This document shows, in pieces, positions 10,210-21,384 of a DNA stretch of 64,000 nt. The number at the start of each line of letters is the position of its first letter. Within the stretch, counting starts at the first letter, position 1. The translations under genes were made by a program, and so were the position numbers. Under the pieces are notes generated by a model. That model saw only the letters and a list, made by a program, of their open reading frames with translations, searched no databases and had not been told where the DNA came from. The stretch is from Typhlomys cinereus (Eukaryota; Chordata; Mammalia; Rodentia; Platacanthomyidae), in assembly GCA_023101885.1 (NCBI GenBank), contig JALPQD010000027.1:5991021-6055020 (forward strand). Reading direction: 5' to 3'.

Positions 10210-10520
10210 TCTGTTTCTTTTTGAGATGGGGTCCTGTAGTATAGTGCAACCTAACCTTGAATTTGTTATGTGGCTCCTATAGCCTTATATTCAGTATGTG
10301 ACCCCCACAGCCTTACGTTCAGTGTGAACCCACCAGCCTTACATTTACTTTGTGGCTCACGCAGTATTACATTCAGTATGTGACTCACGCAGCTTTACAT
10401 TTGCTCTGTGACCAGGGCCAGACTCGGTCTGGAGATTCTCCCCTGCTGATGTTCAGTGTGCTGGGGATCACACAGGTGCACCACGCTCGTGGGCCATGTG
10501 TTCTCGCCATTGCTGGAAGG
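10210..10520 (-). repeat. B1 SINE, reverse, expanded by an internal tandem array
   Basis: Reverse B1 starts at TTTTTGAGATGGGGTCCTGT (10218 on), reaches ACCTTGAATTTGTTATGTGG, and resumes after the array with TGTGCTGGGGATCACACAGG and GCACCACGCTCGTGGGCC at ~10455-10497. The middle is enlarged by the 28-bp array listed separately. Confidence 0.6.
10267..10404. repeat. 28-bp minisatellite, five units
   Basis: Five tandem units start at 10267, 10295, 10323, 10349 and 10377; lengths are 28, 28, 26, 28 and 28. Each reads roughly TATGTGNCTCACGCAGCCTTACATTCAG (in two parts TATGTGNCTCACGCAG and CCTTACATTCAG). A partial sixth begins at 10405. The unit resembles the internal TATGTAGCTCAGGCTGGCCT segment of reverse B1, so the array probably arose by amplification inside that SINE. 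Confidence 0.8.
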
Positions 10521-12084
10521 TCCAACCTTGGAAACAATTAGAGTTTCATCCTTGCATGGAATCAGCACATAAGATTATTAAATAGGTAAACTTAAGAATT
10601 AATTTTTTTCAAAACTGGATGGCAGGATTATATTTTTTAGAAAATGGCAAATTCTACCTATAGACTTATTTAGCTATTAGTCTAAAATCTCATTTCTTTT
10701 TAAACTAGTTGCCAGTTTTGGAGACCTGGCTATCCACAGATTTGGGCAGTATCTGGGAGCCACATCCATACCTTCACCTCTAATTCCCATTCTCTATTTA
10801 TTTATAGATATCCTGATAAACTATAATTTTTCAGGTGGGATCATACTTTGACCAGGACTGCTAAGCTAGACCGACCTCTGGCCCTCTATGTAAAACTGAA
10901 GGTAGACTTGAGGGTCACTGGACCTCTTTAGTCCTCTTCCCAATGTGGCCACATTGAATGAATCTTCTTTTCCTTTTTCTGTTTTTCATGGTTGCTAGTC
11001 TAAGTGGGGTATTGAAGCTGGAGGCTGTGCCCAGGCAGTTAGAGCTGCCCCAGCACAGCTGTCCCTCTTCTTCCCTTCGTGCCCTCTTCCATGAGACCAA
11101 GAACTTAGGGAGGCCCTGGTCTTTTGTACCTGTGTCCTTGAGGGTTCATTCACCAAGATACTTTGGTGAACCAAAGATTTGGCACACGGTGTGCATCTGC
11201 TGGTAGAACAATTCTTCTTGAGGTTTGCTGATCTTCTGTTTATTTTTATTGGAAAAAGCAGTATACGCACATGGTAAATATTCTTGAATCCCTGGACACC
11301 TGGCATATCTCCCTATCCATCTTGCTGTCTCTCTTCCAGTTCCTGCCCTGGCCTAGTTCCCACATATCCCTCTGGTTGCTACTTCTGTGCCATGTGGCGT
11401 TTTCTTCTCACTGGTCTTTTAAGCAGCATGGGTTTTCTCACAGTAATAGTCCTAAGTAGAACACTAGCAGGCCATCCCATGAAGCTGTGGGTGGAAAGGG
11501 GAATGTAGACAGGAAGTCTCATCACATCCTGGGGATGTTTGATGGGATAACTTGCTCCCTGATGGTCTGTTCTGTGAATGATAAATGATACAGGGTACTT
11601 TGGAGAGGTGGAAACCAGGAGGAAGGGACCAGGCAGAAACCCACTTTGGGAACTTGGCCTTGACAACTCTCCTCTCCTCTGGATTCTTGACCTTCATAGT
11701 TTTAGAGTTATGGTGGCTGCCCCCTTGTTGCTAGCAGTTTGACAGCATGTGGAACATAGAGGAGCAGTGTAGTTCAGCACTGTGCCCCCCATGAGGCAGG
11801 TCATGATCTCTTTCCATCCCCCACACTCGTATGGGCTCCAACCAGCATTCTTCACCCTCATATTCCTGCAAGGATTCTTCCTTGACTCATGGCCGCCATG
11901 TCACTTGGCCTCTACTCTTCTTTTTCTAGCCATTTTATTTTATTATTCAATCTATCCTATATTTAATTAAATTTAACTTTTGTATGTGTGTGGTGTTGTG
12001 TATGTGTATAAAGTATATGTATTCATATGTGTGAACAGTGTGTTTGTGTATCTATGTACATGTATGTATATGTTCATATGTATA
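10521..12084. other. Intron, no recognised feature
   Basis: About 1.5 kb without a clear repeat or coding signal. The last ~150 bases become TATG/GTGT-rich simple sequence. Confidence 0.4.
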
Positions 12085-12505
12085 TGTCATAGATATAGGT
12101 GTCAACTTGACAGTTGAAGGTTCAAACTCTGGGCATATTTGTAAAGAATCAGTAGTTGAGTTAAGCCCTGAGAAAGCCTGCAGGAGATTATCTAATTGGT
12201 GGGGAAGATCCAGCCCATAGTGGGTGGGATTGTTTTCTGGGCAGGCGAATAAAATGGAGGGAGCTTCTTAAGGAAGTTGGCATTCCTCAGTGTACTTGGT
12301 CAGACATTCTAGTTTGGCAAGTGAGAATTGTCTTTCTCAGTAGTTCTGTGGAAATAGTGTGGCTAGTTCCCTCATTCCTATTGTTGGTGTGAGTTTCCCT
12401 GTCAAACTGGACAAGGAACCAAGAATTGTAAGCCAAAATAAAGCCCCTTGGTCCTATAAACTACTTAATCATGAATTTATCAGTAAGCACACAGGCAAAC
12501 TGCTA
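12085..12505 (+). repeat. Rodent interspersed repeat, URR1-like, forward
   Basis: Head AGGTGTCAACTTGACAGTTG, middle CCAGCCCATAGTGGGTGGGA, then GTGGCTAGTTCCCTCATTCC, tail AAGCCAAAATAAAGCCCCTT. The same order occurs at 61281-61650 and 63005-63370. The family name is uncertain (URR1 or an LTR-type rodent repeat). Confidence 0.6.
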
Positions 12506-12654
12506 TAATATATATGTGCACACATGTGAATAGTGTGTGTTCATGTGCATATGTGTATTTATGCTGTGTATATGTTTGCATATGTGCTTTATCATGTAAG
12601 CTGTACTGTAGCCTTATTTTACTGTTTTATTTATTATTTCATTTTATATGTTAT

Positions 12655-12765
12655 TCCTTTAGGACACAGGGGCACTTGCTCTATAGCCTGGGGTGGCCAC
12701 CAATTCTCCACCTCAGCTCCTGGGTACTGTGATTATAGTTGTTTACTACCACACCACCTTCTAGT
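12655..12765 (-). repeat. B1 fragment, reverse
   Basis: Reverse B1 landmarks: CTATAGCCTGGGGTGGCC, CACCTCAGCTCCTGGGTACT, GTTTACTACCACACCACC. From 12766 to 13820 no repeat or gene is recognised. Confidence 0.5.
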
Positions 12766-13821
12766 CAAATTTTACTTTGCCTTCAAAATCAACATCAAAG
12801 ATGGCCTCTTCTAGGACACTTTCTGAAGTCCTCTGGGGTGATCTAAATGTCTCCTAGAGCCCCATGGACACCAGAGACTAGAGGACACACAGCCCTTGAA
12901 CTGTGGCAGTATTGTTTCTAGTAGTAATATGCATTCCTTGGTACCGGAGCTCTTGCCTTCCCTTTTCTGTTCCTGCTTCCTAATAGTGTACACTTGAAGA
13001 TACTGGTGGGAACTAAGTCAGTCTTGGCATCTCCTTGCATTGCTCACCATGGAAGCAGAGGATTCACAAGCATGCGCTTGAAGGCAACGCTCCCAGACCA
13101 AGGAGCATAGCTTCTCAGGTGCCTGGGAGCAGGAAGGGAGGCCACATCAGTGCCTCTTCAGTTAGTTCGTCCTTCCTCTTCCCTGCTACCTAGATCTTCC
13201 CATGCTCTGTTTCCTGTGCCTCCCCTTAGGCTTAAGGTTCCGGATTTCCACCAGCCCAGATTCTCACTGCTGGGAGAACACATCTTCCCTGCATCCAACT
13301 CACAAAGAGCTGCTGTCCGCAGGCGGGCATTGGAGGAGGGGTCCCGCAGCTGCAGGCCGCCCTGCTTCTGTTCTCACTGCACATTGTACACATCGCTAAT
13401 TAAGAGTATGGCTGGGGCTTGTCAGCACGTGGGCCACAGACCACGGGGGAGATGGGCAACAGGCCCAGATGGACTTCTCACCAGGCTGAGCTGCTCCTTG
13501 CCCCTCTTTGCTCTAGGGAGGACACTCCCCATCCCCCTCCACCAGAGAGCTTCACAAGGACTTTCCCGTTTGCCTCCCAGGCTCTGAACAGCGGCGCTTA
13601 GCAGCCAGCTGGACCAGAAAGGTTTTGCGATCTGTTTATGCATGAGATTGTGATTCGTTCCTTTGGGAACGGCTGCTTTAGAAAAAATTTCTGATGGAGC
13701 TACTCCTGGACTCCGAATGATGACTTTCCAGGGTCTGAGGTGGGGGGGACATTTGAAAAGTGCGGATGGAACCAAAGGAAGAGAGACAGCTCTGCCTTGC
13801 TCCCAGTAAAGGAGCTGATGG

Positions 13822-14175
13822 GCTGGGGATACGGCTCAGGGAGGAGAGTATTTTCCTTCCATGCAGGAAACTCTGAACTTGTTCCCAGTAGGACCTCTGG
13901 GGTGGTGCACATCTGTAATCAGCATTCTAAGAGGCAGGAAGATCAGAAGTTCAAGGTCCTTGGGCTGGGGATGTAGGTCAGTTGGTAGTGCTCACCTAGT
14001 ATACATGAAGTCTCCAGTTGGATCCCTAGTGCCTCATAAACTGGGTATTATGCTTTATACCTAGAATTCTAGCATTTGGGATGTAGAGTCAGGAGAAATT
14101 TAAGTCCATCCTCCTTACATAGGAAGTTTGAGGCCAGAGGGGGCTACACGTGCTCCTGACTGAATAAAATAAAAG
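13822..14175 (+). repeat. Two ID/B4-like composites, forward
   Basis: Two ID heads in succession: CTGGGGATACGGCTCAGGGA at 13823 and GGGCTGGGGATGTAGGTCAG at ~13963. Each is followed by B1-like sequence (GTGCACATCTGTAATCAGC; then CTAGAATTCTAGCATTTGGG). Ends in AATAAAATAAAAGG. Confidence 0.6.
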
Positions 14176-14486
14176 GAACAAAAACTAAGGCAACACAACA
14201 GTAAAAACCAGCCACAACGAGACAAATTTTCAAACCAAGGGAGTAGGAGAAGAAAGTGTGAGGAGCGTCTAGTCACAGCGACCTGCATGTGCCAAGCCAG
14301 AGTCCAGGAGAGAGAAACAATAAAATGTGGACCTGAGAACGTGCCCATCCAACCAAGTGACTCTTCTCTTTCGCCTGGAGTTTCTAGTGAACTCCAGTAT
14401 TCCAGTAGTAACAGGAACTCCCAAAGCGGAAAGTAGGGGAAGCAGAGACTAACTAATGCTCTTCATTTAACACTTTCGTAATGTGG

Positions 14487-14680
14487 GGCTAGTGAGATGG
14501 CTCAGGGGGTTAAGGCTCCTGAGAGACCATGTTGTGAACTGAGTTTGATCCTGGAAGCCCCCATGAAAAAAGAGAACTGACTTCTGGAAGTTGTCCACTG
14601 ATCTCCATATATATGCTGTGTGACACATGCATGTCTGCTCTCTCTGTGTCCTCTCCTCTTCAAATAAGTAAATAAAACAT
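14487..14680 (+). repeat. tRNA-derived SINE, forward
   Basis: Starts GGGGCTAGTGAGATGGCTCA (A-box), then GAACTGACTTCTGGAAGTTG, and ends AAATAAGTAAATAAAAC. It overlaps the longest chance open frame of the window on the other strand. Confidence 0.7.
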
Positions 14681-14696
14681 TAAGAAAATTTACAAT

Positions 14697-14880
14697 GGTC
14701 TTGAGAGATGGCTCAGTAGGTAAGATGCCTGCATGCAGACCTGGAGACCTGAGCTTGATGCTCAGAAGCTCATAAGGTAGAAAGGAGAGAACAGACTTCT
14801 GAAAATTGTCTCTGACTTTCATCTGTGCATTGTGACATGTATTCTCTCTTTCATAAATAAAATATGGTTTAAATAAAAAA
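14697..14880 (+). repeat. tRNA-derived SINE, forward, second copy
   Basis: Starts GTCTTGAGAGATGGCTCAGT, then GACCTGAGCTTGATGCTCAG, GAACAGACTTCTGAAAATTG and a TAAATAAAATA tail. It is the same subfamily as the copy just upstream. From 14881 to 15660 nothing is recognised. Confidence 0.7.
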
Positions 14881-15667
14881 TAAAGATTTTTTATGAAATG
14901 GTAATTTATTTCATAGAGAAACAAATAAAAAGGGATAAATCTAACAAGTCTGGTTCCATCATAGGGAAAATCATAGAATGCTATTAAAATGCATAAGATG
15001 TGGACACACAGAGAAATCCCATGGTTACGATCAGGAGAATACAATGAAGGGATGTTCGCTCTGCAGGTTAACTCCATACTCACTGTTTCGCTAAGCACAC
15101 TTGCAATCTTACCTCGCAGTAAGCCACTGAGCTCTAGAATATCTATGGAGGAGTAAAGGCTCAAGAACTGTCAAGGCAACCCCCCAGAATGAGGTGCACA
15201 CCTCTGTCAGAACCTCTGAAAGTAGAGCAGTCGAGCATGTGATATTTTTAGGAATGAAGTAGACTGAGGAATAGGGAATCCAGAAATAGTGTGGCGCCCG
15301 TGGGGAAGCTGACTACAGAGGTCTCGTCACATGGGCAGGGAACGGTGGTACCCAGCAGTTGCCTGTCTACAGAGAAAGAAATGACACGGAAATTTACCCC
15401 ATGTGTTACGATGCAAATCCCACGGAACTGCAGGAACTAAATGCAATCTGCCAGTTTGAACCTTTTGGTGAGAGTAGCCAACTCTTCCTGTGACATAGAT
15501 GTCAAGATTTTTTTTTTTTGGCGTGTGTGTGTTCACACACAACTGGGTTACATGAGGACATTTTCACACATGTATCCAATGTACTTTGAGCAGTTCTGTT
15601 CTGCACACAACTTTTCCCTTCGCCCTTTGGTTATTCTTCTTCATTTTCTCCAGACAATTTACTTTTA

Positions 15668-15705
15668 AAAACATTTTATTTATGTATGTATGTATTTATT
15701 TGTTT

Positions 15706-15759
<54 letters not shown>

Positions 15760-15940
15760 TCAGAGGGCACTGTGTGTCCCTGTGGAAAACCAAAGATAAC
15801 TTCAGGAATCATCCTGGATTGCTTCTACCTCTTTCTTGCTTCGCTCTGGGATTTTCCAGGCTTCACCCACCTGGGGTCCAAACTCAGGATCTTCTGCTTG
15901 GGAGACAGAGTCTTAACCCCTGAGCCATCTTTCCAGCCCC
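15668..15940 (-). repeat. Older B2-like SINE, reverse, with internal (GT)25
   Basis: Reverse copy of the older subfamily: ATCATCCTGGATTGCTTCTA, CTTCGCTCTGGGATTTTCCA and CCTGAGCCATCTTTCCAGCC at the end. The tail side is preceded by TATTTATTTGTTTATT and an uninterrupted (GT)n at 15709-15758. Confidence 0.8.
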
Positions 15941-15954
15941 CGCTTTTTTAAAAT

Positions 15955-16215
15955 TTTTGTTTATTTTGGATCGTCTCCAGTTGCATCCATTTAACTTTAA
16001 ATGACTTAATTTGGTTCTTATTTATGGCTGAATAAAATTTCATTGTGTGTATAAGCCACATTTTTTCTATCCATTCCTCTGTTGATAGACACATAGGTTT
16101 GTTTCATAACTTGGCAATTGCAAACAGTGCTGAAGTGAACAAGTTTGTGGAGGCATCTCCAGATGTGATGACTTAGGCAAATGCCCAGAAGTGGCATAGT
16201 TGGGTCACAACATAA
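15955..16215 (-). repeat. Ancient L1 fragment (L1M type), reverse
   Basis: TTATGGCTGAATAAAATTTC, TTTTTCTATCCATTCCTCTG, GTTGATAGACACATAGGTTT and TGGCAATTGCAAACAGTGCT follow the order of the reverse complement of the end of mammalian L1 ORF2/3'UTR. Confidence 0.75.
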
Positions 16216-16254
16216 AACCTCTCCCACCCCATTTTCATGTATTTCTATGAATGG

Positions 16255-16560
16255 GGTACATCCATGTGTGTATTGCACGTGACTGAGCACGTGTTCATGT
16301 ATGCTCGAATGTGGAGGCCTGAGGGTGATGTTGGGAATCATTGACCACTTTTCCATCTCATTGTTGAGACTGAGTCCCTAATTAAACCCCAAACTTGCCT
16401 ACAAGGCTGGTCTGGCCACCTAGCTTGCTCTGGGGACTCCTAGGCTCTACTTTTTGGAGCTGGAATTATTGGTGGATGGCCACACTGCCCAGTATTTTAT
16501 GTGAGATCTGGGTTTTTGCTTGTGCAGCAATATTTTAATGTCTGAGCCATTTCCTAGCGT
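16255..16560 (-). repeat. Old B2-like/B3-like SINE, reverse
   Basis: Begins in a degraded GT-rich stretch, then GAGGCCTGAGGGTGATGTTG, GGAATCATTGACC, GCTTGCTCTGGGGACTCCTA and AATGTCTGAGCCATTTCC. Confidence 0.55.
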
Positions 16561-16663
16561 ATAAGAGGTTTTTAAGTATCAAATGCATAGACTACAAGGG
16601 AACACACTGGCCAGTTCAGCTATGAGCGGGCTAAGAACTCTGTGTGCCAGAAACAGTCCAAGG

Positions 16664-17075
16664 TACTGGGGAAAGGCTCACTGGTAAAGACTGCTTGCTG
16701 TGCAAGCATGGATCCCAGCACTCTTATAAAAACTGGGACATCCTATGCATGCCTGTAATCCTGGCACAAGCGGGAGAAGATACAAGAGGAGCCCTGGAGC
16801 TTGCTGGAAAAGACATGAGCCCCAAGAACAGGTAGAAAGTGACAGAGGAGGTCATTCAATGCTGTCCCCTGGCCCCTTTGTGAGCCCAGGCTCATGTGAG
16901 CATTTCTATACACACATGTGCATATACCGTACCACACATATACACCCCCCACATACCTTGTACACCACACACACACTCACATACTATACACACCACATAT
17001 ACACACATACACACAGATATAGTTCAACAGACGTATCCATACACTTACCCTCCCCCACATGCATACAAAGTGTGA
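16664..17075 (+). repeat. Composite SINE, forward, with CA-rich end
   Basis: ACTGGGGAAAGGCTCACTGG head, then a B1-like CATGCCTGTAATCCTGGCAC, followed by a long ACACAC/ACATAC-rich stretch from ~16910 to 17050. Confidence 0.45.
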
Positions 17076-17129
17076 GCTGAGCCACTTATTTATTAGAAGG
17101 CATTTAAAAAGCATTCTCTAAGTATGGTT

Positions 17130-17225
17130 GAGGAAATAGACAAGATCGCTATAGTACTTTTGTTTATAATGGCAAAGAAACTAGGAAGGGAGACAGATGC
17201 CCATTAGCAGGAAATTTGAGACATA
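17130..17225 (+). repeat. Ancient L1 fragment (L1M type), forward
   Basis: TTTGTTTATAATGGCAAAGA, ACTAGGAAGGGAGACAGATG and CCCATTAGCAGGAAATTTG match the sense order of L1M 3' sequence (same area as the reverse fragment at 15955). From 17226 to 18043 nothing is recognised. Confidence 0.65.
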
Positions 17226-18061
17226 CCGTGTGTCTGTAAATAGTGGATCTATATTTAGCAGCCCCTACCCAGCTTCCTCAGACCCAATGCATTCTTTTGT
17301 AGCCATTATTTTATTACATCTATTTTACTATCTTAAAATGAGCTTCTGTCTTTACACACCATCAATAAAAATAGTATTGTATCCTAAATATAGTATAATG
17401 GAGAAAAAAAGGAAGACAATTTTAAGGAAAAAGGTGTATGTTTAAATATATACATGCTTGGTATAACAATATAGCTGGATACAAAGAAGGAGTTAGTTGC
17501 TTAAATTGCAAGAAATGAGTAAGTTTGTATCTCAGAGAGAAAAGGAAAGAAAGAGCCATACTCTATGGTTGCTATTCTACAAATCACATTGTGGAACAAG
17601 GCTAAATGACTACACAGATATGCATATGAATTAGGGATACAAATATTTTCTGTGTATTTTCAGCACTTTCTTTGGGCTTGTAGCTGGTGACCTAACATTT
17701 TGGATTGCTTTATAATCCTTGTAAAGGGCTGGATCAAACCAAGTCTTTTCAAATCTCGAATCACATCATCCTTACATTACAAAAAAGAAAAACCAGTGTT
17801 TGTCCAAATGGGGTGGAGAGTTCGTTCGTGTAGTTCGTTTGTTAGTCTCAATTTCATCTTGTGCTTAAAAGTCTCTCATAACGACCTAGGGTTCTGTAGC
17901 AAACCGAAACCAGAGCAAGACCATTCAGATGAATGGCTCTTGCTTCTGTTCCTTTGGTACATCTTCATTCCTCTCTTCTATTTCTTCACTGTTTATTGAT
18001 TTTTACTATAAGCTCACAACCTCTTATTTCCTCTCCCCTGTCTTTACACACCATCTAATTT

Positions 18062-18217
18062 TTTTATTATTATTATTTCTGCTCATACAAACTTAAAAGG
18101 TACACTGATCCCCTCCCTCCCTCCACCTCCTCCCGACCCTTCTGCTCCCCCTTCTCCTCCCCCCTCCCTCCCCATCCCTCAGTGCCTCCCCCCCCCAATC
18201 CCCGGAGCATCCTTTAA
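18062..18217 (-). repeat. L1 3' end with C/G-rich 3'UTR, reverse, strongly truncated
   Basis: Reverse copy of the same 3'UTR found forward at 32840-32985: poly-T, TGCTCATACAAACTTAAAAG, then ~100 bases of C-rich sequence, then CAATCCCCGGAGCATCCTTT. It is flanked by an 18-bp duplication at 18044-18061 and 18218-18235 with one mismatch. Only the last ~155 bases of the element were inserted. Confidence 0.85.
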
Positions 18218-18235
18218 TTACACACTATCTAATTT

Positions 18236-18864
18236 GAAAGAAAATCTTTCTACTCTCTGTCTACCTATAAGGAAATGATTGGATTTATTATTTTTCATAT
18301 ATTTCCTATGAATTTTTTATGCTTTTACATGTTGTCATTTTTTATACATGCTCCATTGCTTCTTCCCTTTTAAATTATTGTTCAGTGTTTACTCCATCAG
18401 ATCTCATAGAAGTCACATACTTTATAAATTTTCTTAGAATTGTTCAATCTTTGTTCTACAAATGAACATGTTTCTAGTGCTCACTGATGGTCTCTGAAGC
18501 GATGTTATTCCAGAACCTTTCCCACTCAAAGCTTCAGAGAGAGACCATTGGCATAACAGCATTTGAACCTTTGTAGGTTTCTAATTTTTTTCCTTTTTGA
18601 CCTTTATGCTTGAGTTTGGATGAATATAAAAATCCCTGGCTCACATTTTCTCCCTTAAATCCCTCTGACACACCACTCCATTGTATCACAGAACAAAGCA
18701 CCAAGGATGTTGTTTGGTGACAATCTGATTTTCCTTTCCTTAAAAGTCACTTGATTCTTTTGCTGGGTACCCATAGAAATCTCTCTTTTCTCTCTCTTTT
18801 TTAATATCCAAGACTTTTGTCTAACTCTGTCTGGTCAATGGCTATTTTGTGGCCATTTAAAACC
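18236..18864. other. Intron, no recognised feature
   Basis: AT-rich sequence without recognised repeats. Confidence 0.4.
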
Positions 18865-19010
18865 TTTATTTTTCACATTTACTTAATTTGCATGTGTGCA
18901 TGTGCATATAGATGCGTGTGTCATAGCATGCATGTACAGGTCAGAAAACAATTTGTGGGGGGTCAGTTCTCTCCTTCTATCATGTGAAATCTGTCAGGCT
19001 GAGCTATTTT
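18865..19010 (-). repeat. tRNA-derived SINE fragment, reverse
   Basis: CATAGCATGCATGTACAGGT, CAGAAAACAATTTGTGG and TCTCCTTCTATCATGTGAAA match the reverse of the B3/B4-like SINE seen at 24785-24970. Confidence 0.5.
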
Positions 19011-19059
19011 TTCCGGTCTTTTGGGGTCAGTTTTCTTTTTTTATTTCCTTTTTTTTTGG

Positions 19060-19069
19060 CTTGTGTAGA

Positions 19070-19122
<53 letters not shown>

Positions 19123-19357
19123 TGTGTAGAAGAGAGCATTGTTGTATACCTGCAGAGATCCAAGGGTGACTTTGGAAATCATCCTGGATTGCTTCTACTT
19201 CCTTATTGCTTTGCTCTGGGGTTTTCCAGGTTCTGCCTTCCAGGACTGGAGGTGTGGGCTGTCACCATTTTTTCCTAGTGCTTTTATGTGGAAACTCAGG
19301 TTCTTGTGCTTGTACGACAAAGACATTTTTAACCCCTGAGCCATCCCTCAAGTCTTA
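19060..19357 (-). repeat. Older B2-like SINE, reverse, with internal (GT)24
   Basis: (GT)n at 19073-19120, then GGAAATCATCCTGGATTGCT, TTGCTCTGGGGTTTTCCAGG, and TTTTTAACCCCTGAGCCATC near the end. Same subfamily and same microsatellite position as 15668-15940. Confidence 0.75.
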
Positions 19358-19383
19358 TGCTTTTTTAATCTATAAAAAACTTT

Positions 19384-19656
19384 ATTATTATTATTTATTC
19401 AATTGTGCATGTGTGTGCATGTGTGTATGTATGTGTGTGTGTGTAGAACCACAGAGGAATTCGGGAACCACCATGGACCGCCTCCACCTCCTCCTTGTTT
19501 ACTCTGCCCGGGGATTCACAGGCTCTGCCTTACCAGGACCAGAAACGCAGGCTGCCCCCGCTTCCGCCCGGTGTCTATACGTGGGGTCTAGGATCTGAAC
19601 TCAGGACCTTCTGCCTGCAAGGCAGAGGCTTAACCCCTGAGCCACCACTCCAGCCC
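19384..19656 (-). repeat. Young B2-like SINE, copy 4, reverse
   Basis: Complement of the tail TTATTATTATTATTTATTC, a short GT-rich stretch, the lineage-specific body (GGGGATTCACAGGCTCTGCC) and GCCACCACTCCAGCCC at the end. It is flanked by an exact 20-bp duplication at 19364-19383 and 19657-19676. It sits seven bases from an older reverse SINE. Confidence 0.9.
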
Positions 19657-19904
19657 TTTAATCTATAAAAAACTTTTGAGTAATAGTTTTGAAGTCTTTA
19701 TTTTGTTCTGTTGCTTTAGTTTTATTCCTTAAAGATTTCTAATATATGTATTTTGGATTTTTTTTTAAGCCACAATTGGTATCTATCCCTTTCCCTCAAC
19801 TTATTTTTCTCTTTCATTTCTGCTTGACTTCTTAAGTTTTCCTTCCTTTTTTGAGTAGTTATTTAGATGCATTAGTTAGCATTTCCTCTTTCTTTTTCTA
19901 TTTT

Positions 19905-20235
19905 CATGTGTATGTGTGTACTCTGCATGTGCATGCTTGGATGTACGTGCGAAATGAACATATGTGAACAATGGTATGCATAGGAAGGCCTGAGGTTGAT
20001 GCTGGAAATCATCCTCAATTGTTCTTCACCTTTGTCTTTTTGAGACAAGTTCGCTACTGGATCTCAAATCTAGACCTTGCAGACAGGGCTAGTTTGGCTG
20101 GCCGTCTTGCTCTGGGGATTCCCAGCTCAGACCTTTGAAGTTGGAGTTACATTTCGCTTGGGATCCATAGATCCCAACTGTTCTTTGGCTTATGCAACAA
20201 GTGCATGGAGGACTGAGTCTTAGCTATTTTTGCCT
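19905..20235 (-). repeat. Old B2-like/B3-like SINE, reverse
   Basis: TGTGTATGTGTGTACTCTGC, AAGGCCTGAGGTTGATGCTG, GGAAATCATCCTCAATTGTT, TTGCTCTGGGGATTCCCAGC and GGACTGAGTCTTAGC. Confidence 0.55.
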
Positions 20236-20448
20236 AACTCTTATATTCCTTGTAACTTTTCCTTCATTCCATTCATTGCTGAAACGAGCATTTTCTCTAA
20301 TTTTTTTTTTGAGTGATTTTGCCACTGTTCTTCCTGTTCTTCGTGTGTGCTTTATTTCTTCACTTACACATTTCTGAAGTTTTAGATGCCAATTTTTATA
20401 TATTTTATATGCATGTATCATTTTCTTGCTTTAAGATACCATATTTAA

Positions 20449-20591
20449 GCTGGACTTGTGGAGCACACCTGTAATCCCAGCACTCTGGAGGTGAAGGCAG
20501 GAGGATCAGAAGGTCAAGGTCACCCTTAGTTATATAGCGAGTTCCAGGCCAGCAGCATAGGTTACATGAGACCCTGATTAAAAAAAAAAAG
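20449..20591 (+). repeat. B1 SINE, full-length, forward
   Basis: Complete B1 order: GCTGGACTTGTGGAGCACAC, CTGTAATCCCAGCACTCTGG, AAGGCAGGAGGATCAGAAGG, TATAGCGAGTTCCAGGCC, CATGAGACCCTGATT and an A12 tail. It is the best-preserved B1 in the window. From 20592 to 21110 nothing is recognised. Confidence 0.9.
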
Positions 20592-21114
20592 ATATTATGT
20601 ATCACCCAAGCTGCAGCGAGCGCTTAGATACAAGGCAACCCAGATAAGACTCAGTGGGCTATACTGAGAGATGTGATATTAGGAAAGGAGACTTGTTGGG
20701 AAGAAGAAAGTTTGTAGTAGGAAAACGAGGGGCAGGGTGTCGGTTAGTAAGGTCTGAAAATGGCACAAGTTCATTGCATTCACGTATGAAACACTGCAAA
20801 TAAATGTAAAAAGATATTGTCTTTTTTTCAATTAGTTTTGTGTTTCCAAGCACGCTCTCCTTTGTGTGGCTTCTCATTCCTTTTACACAATGCTGTGACA
20901 TTTGTGTGCAGTGTTTTCTGTTACTGGAATTATTTGTGAACCATTCATAACAAGTCTTCCTGGCATGAGGAGAAAATCCACAGAGGTTTTTGAGCATCAG
21001 GGTCCAAGAGCTCCTTTTTACTTTTTCCTGCCCTTACAGAGTAATTAAAAGCTATGGCCCCGTTCCTTGGGTTTGACTCCCTTTGCTTCATGTTCTCATT
21101 AGAGACTGAGTGTT

Positions 21115-21315
21115 GGAAGATGGTGAGACAGCTAGGCGCATTTGCTCCTAAACCTGGTGACCTGAGTTTAATCCTCAGAAGTCAACACTGTAGAAGGAAA
21201 GAACTGACTTCCAGAAGTTGTCTTTAAACTTTCACCCATGCACTGTGGCACGCACGTATGCCACATGCCATTTTCTCTCTCCTCTCTGTCCCTAATATGT
21301 AGATAAAATATTTTT
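21115..21315 (+). repeat. tRNA-derived SINE, forward
   Basis: GGTGAGACAGCTAGGCGCAT head, CTGGTGACCTGAGTTTAATC, AAAGAACTGACTTCCAGAAG, and a TAATATGTAGATAAAATATT tail. Confidence 0.65.
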
Positions 21316-21384
21316 TTAAAAGACTGAATTTTTCCTTTCCATCCTTGTCTCTGGCCTGTACAATTTGAATTCTATTTCCAGTAT

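Noticed and set aside
14502..15164. Longest open frame of the window (220 codons, minus strand)
   Set aside because: It runs antisense through two forward tRNA-derived SINEs (14487-14680, 14697-14880) and has no recognisable domain. It is a chance frame.
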